Assembly (NCBI GenBank): GCA_043820105.1
Contig: JBDREC010000109.1
Location: 1-39,545, forward strand
Reading direction: 5' to 3'
Length of the DNA stretch: 39,545 bases
From: JBDREC01 sp043820105 [NCBI: Pseudomonadota bacterium]
Lineage (GTDB): Bacteria > Bdellovibrionota_F > JAHFAK01
Shown: in pieces, positions 35,613 through 39,545 of the stretch
Layout: each line of letters begins with the position of its first letter
Numbering within the stretch: position 1 is the stretch's first letter
Made by a program: the position numbers and the translations under genes
Notes under the pieces: generated by a model
What the model was told of the DNA's origin: nothing
What the model saw: the letters and a program-made list of their open reading frames with translations, nothing else
The model's database searches: none

Positions 35613-35657
35613 GTTGATATCTATTATGTTGATGTCTACTATATTGATAGATAATAA
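35613..35657. repeat. Three 15-nt direct repeats upstream of the hydrogenase promoter
   Basis: GTTGATATCTATTAT (35613-35627), GTTGATGTCTACTAT (35628-35642) and the diverged ATTGATAGATAATAA (35643-35657) follow with no spacer. The first two match at 13 of 15 positions. They end 26 nt before the -35 box, a common position for activator binding. Confidence 0.6.
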
Positions 35658-35683
35658 TTTTTTATACCTATTGCCATTAACTA

Positions 35684-35711
35684 TTGACAAATATTATTAA
35701 GAATATATAAA
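35684..35711 (+). promoter_or_regulatory. Sigma-70-type promoter of the hydrogenase operon
   Basis: TTGACA (35684-35689), a 16-nt spacer and TATAAA (35706-35711). It would give a 5-prime leader of about 230 nt before the small-subunit ATG. Confidence 0.6.
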
Positions 35712-35945
35712 AAACTAGAAATTTTATTAATCATTGTAGATTTTATAAATTTCATAGCTGTTTGAAATATTATTCGTTTTTTATGGGATAGTTAAATTAA
35801 AACCAAAGAAACAGCTAACTTATTTTTATCTATTCAGATCTCTAAAAATTTAAGCATTTTCCTATAATTCACACAAAATAATTTATACAAACAAATATTA
35901 AATTTATAAAATAAAAAAAAATAAATAAACTAAAAGGAGAGTTTG

Positions 35946-36908
35946 ATGAGTTTAGACAGACGCGAATTCTTAAAATTACTAAGTACTTCAGCTATTGCTG
36001 TTGGTACTACTCCTCAATGGGCATTATATGCCAAACAAGCATTAAAGGATTTAAATTTACCAGTTATTTGGCTTCAAGGTCAATCTTGTTCTGGTTGCTC
36101 AGTGAGTATTCTCAATACTGTAAAACCTAATATTGCAGAAGTTTTAACAGAAGTTATTTCTTTAAAATTCCATCAAACAGTTATGACTGGAACAGGTGAT
36201 GTTGCTATTAAAGTAGCTGATGATGTAATTAAAGAATTAGATGGCGACTATGTATTAGTAGTTGAAGGATCTATTCCAGTTGGTGATACTGCTTCAGCAG
36301 CTACAATGGGCATGAAAGATGGTCATCACAGAACATTTGAAAGTTGGGTTAAAAAGGCAGCTAAAGATGCAAAAGCTATTTTAGCAGTTGGAACTTGCGC
36401 AGCATATGGCGGCATTCCAAAGGCTAAAGGAAATGAAACAAATGCAAAATCAGTTTCTGAAGTTGTTAAGCACAAAGCTCTTATCAATATACCAGGTTGC
36501 CCAAGTCATCCAGACTGGATAGTTGGAACAATCGCACATGTTCTTTTATATGGCATTCCAGCTCTTGATGATGAGTCAAGACCTAAAGTTTTCTTTGGCA
36601 ACACAATCCACGAATATTGTGAAAGAAGAGGCTTTTTTGATGATGGAGTATTCGCTTCAGATTTTTCAGGAGCTGAATGTTTATTTGAATTAGGCTGTAA
36701 GGGACCTATTGCTCATTGTGATACTTCAATTAGAAGCTGGAACAATGGCGTAAACTGGTGTGTTCAAGCAGGTTCTCCATGCATTGGCTGTACAGAACCT
36801 ACTTTCCCAGATCATGATGGCGAAGGTTTATATGCTACTTTAGACAAACAAGAAACAATGAAAATTGCTAAAAAAGTAAGCAAAAAACCTGTTAAGATAA
36901 CAGTTTAA
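35946..36908 (+). CDS. [NiFe] hydrogenase small subunit, periplasmic
   Basis: 320 residues from ATG 35946 (a TTG at 35943 also extends the frame; AAGGAGA spacing favours ATG). The N-terminus SLDRREFLKLL is a Tat signal. C48 and C51 (GQSCSGCS) with GTCAAYGG and PGCPSHPDW ligate the proximal cluster; HEYCERRGFF, CLFELGCKGP, HCDTSIRSWN and CVQAGSPCIGCTEP supply the medial and distal clusters. There is no C-terminal membrane anchor, so the enzyme is a soluble periplasmic group 1-type uptake hydrogenase. It relays electrons from the active site in the large subunit to a periplasmic acceptor. The large subunit follows 35 nt later. Confidence 0.95.
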   Translation: MSLDRREFLKLLSTSAIAVGTTPQWALYAKQALKDLNLPVIWLQGQSCSGCSVSILNTVKPNIAEVLTEVISLKFHQTVMTGTGDVAIKVADDVIKELDGDYVLVVEGSIPVGDTASAATMGMKDGHHRTFESWVKKAAKDAKAILAVGTCAAYGGIPKAKGNETNAKSVSEVVKHKALINIPGCPSHPDWIVGTIAHVLLYGIPALDDESRPKVFFGNTIHEYCERRGFFDDGVFASDFSGAECLFELGCKGPIAHCDTSIRSWNNGVNWCVQAGSPCIGCTEPTFPDHDGEGLYATLDKQETMKIAKKVSKKPVKITV

Positions 36909-36943
36909 TTAACTCGATAAAATTAACTATTGGAGGTTAAAAT

Positions 36944-38500
36944 ATGTCAAGAATAGTAATAGACCCAATCAGCCGTATTGAAGGTCACTTAAAAATAGAG
37001 GTTGAAGTTAAAGATGGCAAAGTAGTAGACGCATGGGCAGCTGGCGAGATGTTCAGAGGCTTTGAACAAATACTTAAAGGCAGAAACCCTAATGACGCTC
37101 AAATGATTACACAAAGAATTTGCGGTGTTTGCCCAGCTAGTCACGCTCAAGCAGCTACTTTAAATCTAGATGACGCCTATGGGATTAAACCACCACACAA
37201 TGGTAGAGTTTTAAGAAATGTATTATTAGGTGCTAACTATATTCAATCACATATATTACATTTTTATCACTTAGCAGCACTTGACTTTGTAGATATTACA
37301 GCAATTCTACAATACAAAGGCAAAGACAAAAGATTACAAAAAGTTAAAGCATGGGCAGAAAACGAACTTGCTCATAAAAACAATGTTGCAGCAGTTGGAC
37401 CTTTTTTACCAAGATATGAAGGCGACTATATTAAAGACGTAGATCTCAACATAGCAGCAATTGATCATTATTTACAAGCACTAGACATGAGAATGAAAGC
37501 TCATGAACTATTTACAGTTTGGGGCGGAAAAATGCCTCATGGTATGGGCGTTGTACCAGGTGGTGCTACACAACAAGTTACAGCAGACAAAGTTGCAACT
37601 TCAATTTGGAGATTAAAAGAGCTTCAAGAATTCATTGACTCAGTATATATTCCAGATGTAGTAGCAGTTGCCAAAGCCTATCCAGAACATTTCTCAACAG
37701 GCGTTGGCTGCAAAAACCTACTATCATATGGTGTTTTTGAAGAAAACAGTTCTGGTTCTAAAAAATTATTAGCACCAGGAGTTTTCATTGATGGTAAAGC
37801 AGATGATTTTGATGCTAAACACATTAATGAACATGTTGAATATTCAAAATTTAAATCAGCAAGCGGCTTACACCCAGCTGATGGCGCTACAAAACCTGAT
37901 TACCATAAAGAAGGTGCTTATACATGGCTAAAAGCTCCTAGATACAAAGACAAAGCAATGGAAGTTGGACCACTGGCTAGAATGTTTGTTACACACGTTT
38001 TAGGCAAAAATCCAAAAGTATCAAAACTAGTTGGTGATACTTTAAAAGCTTTTAACGCTAAACCAGATGTACTCTTTTCTACTTTAGGTAGACATGCAGC
38101 TCGTGCTTTAGAAGCAAAAGTGGTAGCTGATAGAATGCAAGATTGGTTAAAAGAATTAAAACCTGGCAAACCAGTTCACACAAAATTTGAAATTCCTAGA
38201 ACAGGTAGAGGAATGGGTTTAACTGAAGCTCCAAGAGGCGCTTTAGGACACTGGGTTACAGTTAAAGATCAAAAGATTGATAACTATCAATGTGTAGTTC
38301 CAACAACTTGGAATGCAGGTCCAAGAGACAAAAACGGTGTTCAAGGACCAATTGAACAATCTTTAATCGGAACACCAGTTCCAGATGTAAAGAATCCTTT
38401 ACATGTTGCTAGAATTGTAAGATCATTCGATCCATGTATTGCATGTGCAGTGCACATCATTGATGAAAAAGAAAACATGGGCGAATATAGAATTGTTTAA
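36944..38500 (+). CDS. [NiFe] hydrogenase large (catalytic) subunit
   Basis: 518 residues. Ni-Fe ligands are C60 and C63 (TQRICGVCPASH) and C498 and C501 (DPCIACAVH). The CxxC pairs are all cysteine, so this is not a [NiFeSe] enzyme. After H504 a 14-residue tail (IIDEKENMGEYRIV) is the peptide cut off by the maturation protease, which is encoded next. It carries no signal and is exported with the Tat-bearing small subunit. It catalyses reversible H2 oxidation. GGAGG precedes the ATG. Confidence 0.97.
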   Translation: MSRIVIDPISRIEGHLKIEVEVKDGKVVDAWAAGEMFRGFEQILKGRNPNDAQMITQRICGVCPASHAQAATLNLDDAYGIKPPHNGRVLRNVLLGANYIQSHILHFYHLAALDFVDITAILQYKGKDKRLQKVKAWAENELAHKNNVAAVGPFLPRYEGDYIKDVDLNIAAIDHYLQALDMRMKAHELFTVWGGKMPHGMGVVPGGATQQVTADKVATSIWRLKELQEFIDSVYIPDVVAVAKAYPEHFSTGVGCKNLLSYGVFEENSSGSKKLLAPGVFIDGKADDFDAKHINEHVEYSKFKSASGLHPADGATKPDYHKEGAYTWLKAPRYKDKAMEVGPLARMFVTHVLGKNPKVSKLVGDTLKAFNAKPDVLFSTLGRHAARALEAKVVADRMQDWLKELKPGKPVHTKFEIPRTGRGMGLTEAPRGALGHWVTVKDQKIDNYQCVVPTTWNAGPRDKNGVQGPIEQSLIGTPVPDVKNPLHVARIVRSFDPCIACAVHIIDEKENMGEYRIV

Positions 38501-38523
38501 TTAGCTATTTATCTTTCAGCTCT

Positions 38524-38551
38524 CAGCTCAAGTCTTTATGACTTTGAGCTG
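38524..38551 (+). terminator. Hairpin between the large subunit and protease genes
   Basis: CAGCTCAAGTC and GACTTTGAGCTG pair with one bulged T around a 5-nt loop, followed by TTAGTTTTAG. It may be a weak terminator or attenuator lowering protease expression. The flanking AGCTCTC/AGCTCAA units echo the heptad repeats. Confidence 0.45.
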
Positions 38552-38588
38552 AGATGCTGTTAGTTTTAGCCCATCTAAAAAAAGACTC

Positions 38589-39053
38589 ATGACAAAAAAT
38601 AAAAACATATTACTTTGTGGTGTTGGCAATATCCTTATGACTGATGAAGGTATTGGCGTTCATCTAATAAATGAAATTGAAAAACAAAATATTGTCCCAG
38701 AAAATGTTGAAATTATGGATGGCGGGACATTAGGTTTTGCCTTGATCCCATATTTTTGCAACAGAGAAAAACTAATCATTGTTGATGCTGTAAAAGTAAA
38801 AGGTGAAGAAGGTGAACTTTACCGATTCTGTCCAGACAATATAAAAGAATCAAAAGCTACCCCGATTTCCTTTCACGATTTAGGTATTCTTGATGTAATT
38901 AGAACCATGAAAATGCAAGATGCAAATGTTCCAAAAGAGATTGTGATTTTTGGAATAAATGTTAGAAATATGGATCTTGGAACTGAGCTTACTGAGACTA
39001 TAAAAAACAAAATAGAAGTTTATATCAAAGAGATTCTAAAAGAACTTGTTTAG
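38589..39053 (+). CDS. hyaD: Hydrogenase maturation protease (HyaD/HybD type)
   Basis: A 154-residue nickel-dependent endopeptidase that removes the C-terminal tail of the large subunit after Ni insertion. The expected nickel ligands are E20 (TDEGIGVH), D66 (IIVDAV) and H96 (SFHDLG), matching E16, D62 and H93 of E. coli HybD. Cytoplasmic. It lies 88 nt after the large subunit gene. No hyp genes occur in the window, so the rest of maturation is encoded elsewhere. Confidence 0.94.
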   Translation: MTKNKNILLCGVGNILMTDEGIGVHLINEIEKQNIVPENVEIMDGGTLGFALIPYFCNREKLIIVDAVKVKGEEGELYRFCPDNIKESKATPISFHDLGILDVIRTMKMQDANVPKEIVIFGINVRNMDLGTELTETIKNKIEVYIKEILKELV

Positions 39054-39085
39054 AAACTCATTCAAGTTCGTCTTGCACTTTTTCC

Positions 39086-39142
39086 TGACAATTTTTGTCA
39101 TCATACTGATATCATTGCCAAATATCGTGACAATTTTTGTCA
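39086..39142. promoter_or_regulatory. Two identical 15-nt palindromes, 42 bp apart
   Basis: TGACAATTTTTGTCA occurs at 39086-39100 and again at 39128-39142. Each is a perfect inverted repeat TGACAA-TTT-TTGTCA. Start-to-start distance is 42 bp, four helical turns. A short TGATATCA palindrome lies midway. This looks like a cooperative operator for a dimeric regulator; the target gene is not evident. Confidence 0.5.
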
Positions 39143-39218
39143 CATCTCTTAAAACCAGATGTTTAAATGGGAAGCAGCGTGTTGCAGAAACAATACATTC
39201 AATTCCGTGTGACGCCTT

Positions 39219-39431
39219 TTAATTAGGAATGCATCTATTTCCATTCCAATGATAATGTAATGGACACTTCTTTGCAACTGGTCCTGGCTTATTCAAAACA
39301 CATTTTCTTCCATTCCAATGTTTACCAGGAGCACAGCCCCTTTTAACTGGTCTAAAAAAACAGCTTGAAAAAACTAAACATAATATTAGTGAACCTAGAA
39401 TTAAATCCGTAGGAACTTTCTGGGATAATAT
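39219..39431 (-). pseudogene. Cys-rich small lipoprotein-like ORF with no start codon
   Basis: The minus-strand frame ending at TAA 39221-39219 encodes a hydrophobic stretch (LILGSLILCLVFSSC, resembling a lipoprotein signal), then two similar units: C-APGK-HWNG-RKC and CPLHY-HWNG-NRC, finishing IPN. The frame is open back to a TGA at 39434-39432 but holds no ATG, GTG or TTG before the signal. Either the 5-prime end is frameshifted or it uses an unusual start. The duplicated HWNG-x2-C unit and clean lipobox argue that this is, or recently was, a real exported peptide. Function unknown. Confidence 0.5.
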
Positions 39432-39479
39432 TCAAGTATAAAGGTTCAATTGGTGCAAAAGATATAAAAACTAAAACAT

Positions 39480-39527
39480 AAAGCACATATTGAGGAGGAT
39501 GTACTCATCATCCTCAATATGTGCTTT
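39480..39527. terminator. Strong inverted repeat, probable terminator
   Basis: AAAGCACATATTGAGGA (39480-39496) pairs perfectly with TCCTCAATATGTGCTTT (39511-39527) around a 14-nt loop. On the minus strand it is followed by ATGTTTTAGTTTTTA, suiting termination of a gene beyond the window edge; a bidirectional role is possible. Confidence 0.65.
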
Positions 39528-39545
39528 GCAAAAGTTATGTTCATG

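Larger units (their letters stand above)
35544..35942. other. Divergent regulatory region between fdhE and the hydrogenase operon
   Basis: A 400-nt AT-rich region without a gene. It holds three 15-nt direct repeats (35613-35657) and a good plus-strand promoter (35684-35711), both listed separately. Beyond the promoter lies about 230 nt of untranslated leader, including ATTTCA/TGAAAT and AGCTGTTT/AAACAGCT arms near 35752-35814, which may fold. AAGGAGA sits 9 nt before the hydrogenase ATG. No riboswitch family is recognised. Confidence 0.4.

Noticed and set aside
36944-38500. [NiFeSe] hydrogenase
   Set aside because: The C-terminal motif reads DPCIACAVH with standard cysteine codons; no in-frame TGA.

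Overview
The window is AT-rich chromosomal DNA from a Gram-negative anaerobe: it encodes two outer-membrane beta-barrel proteins, Tat-exported periplasmic metalloenzymes and Sec-exported proteins. A soluble periplasmic formate dehydrogenase containing selenocysteine, together with a soluble periplasmic [NiFe] hydrogenase, is typical of sulfate-reducing or syntrophic bacteria (Desulfobacterota-like). No marker here fixes the phylum, so that placement is inference.

Layout. (1) 1-2.8 kb is a decayed accessory patch: an AbiE-like antitoxin/toxin pair whose toxin looks truncated, an internally deleted IS1380-type transposase, a small XRE regulator and a beheaded paralogue of it, ending at a tRNA-Leu(UAA) and its terminator. 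(2) 3.0-8.5 kb is a very large multi-PAS/GAF histidine kinase, a NarL-type response regulator and an alpha/beta hydrolase in one operon. (3) 8.6-11.8 kb holds aspS and, divergently, an outer-membrane protein. (4) 11.8-14.6 kb is a molybdopterin operon on the minus strand (moeA-moaA-moaC-MOSC). (5) 14.8-19.8 kb is a WtpABC-type tungstate/molybdate importer with an OprO/OprP-like porin as last operon gene, and a divergent HTH/substrate-binding regulator. (6) 19.8-21.0 kb is a GT4 glycosyltransferase. (7) 21.1-24.9 kb is fdhAB; fdhA has an in-frame UGA (Sec194) followed by a bacterial SECIS hairpin. (8) 25.0-31.6 kb is tRNA-Sec, selA, selB, a 61-residue CQLGCF protein, mobB-like, mobA, fdhD and a cysteine desulfurase, all on the plus strand. 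(9) 31.6-35.5 kb, minus strand, is fdhE, a thioredoxin/FMN-bind-like redox protein, a DUF3343 protein, selD and yedF. (10) 35.9-39.05 kb is the hydrogenase small and large subunits and the maturation protease, followed by palindromes, a Cys-rich ORF with no start codon, and a terminator.

Regions 4-10 read as one functional island. WtpABC and the porin bring in W/Mo oxyanion; MoeA/MoaA/MoaC/MobA/MobB build the bis-MGD cofactor; FdhD and the desulfurase sulfurate it; FdhE assists assembly; SelD/SelA/SelB/tRNA-Sec supply Sec; the products are periplasmic formate dehydrogenase and hydrogenase, which would normally feed periplasmic cytochromes c (none encoded here).

The most striking observation is in selA. 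Its N-terminal linker contains four imperfect heptanucleotide repeats (28 nt, 25282-25309) that shift the frame by +1 and introduce a UAA; removing exactly those 28 nt restores one continuous SelA frame. Related heptad arrays occur in three intergenic regions of the window. The master enzyme of the selenium island therefore looks broken, phase-variable or recoded by a mobile or expanding microsatellite, while every other Sec component appears intact.
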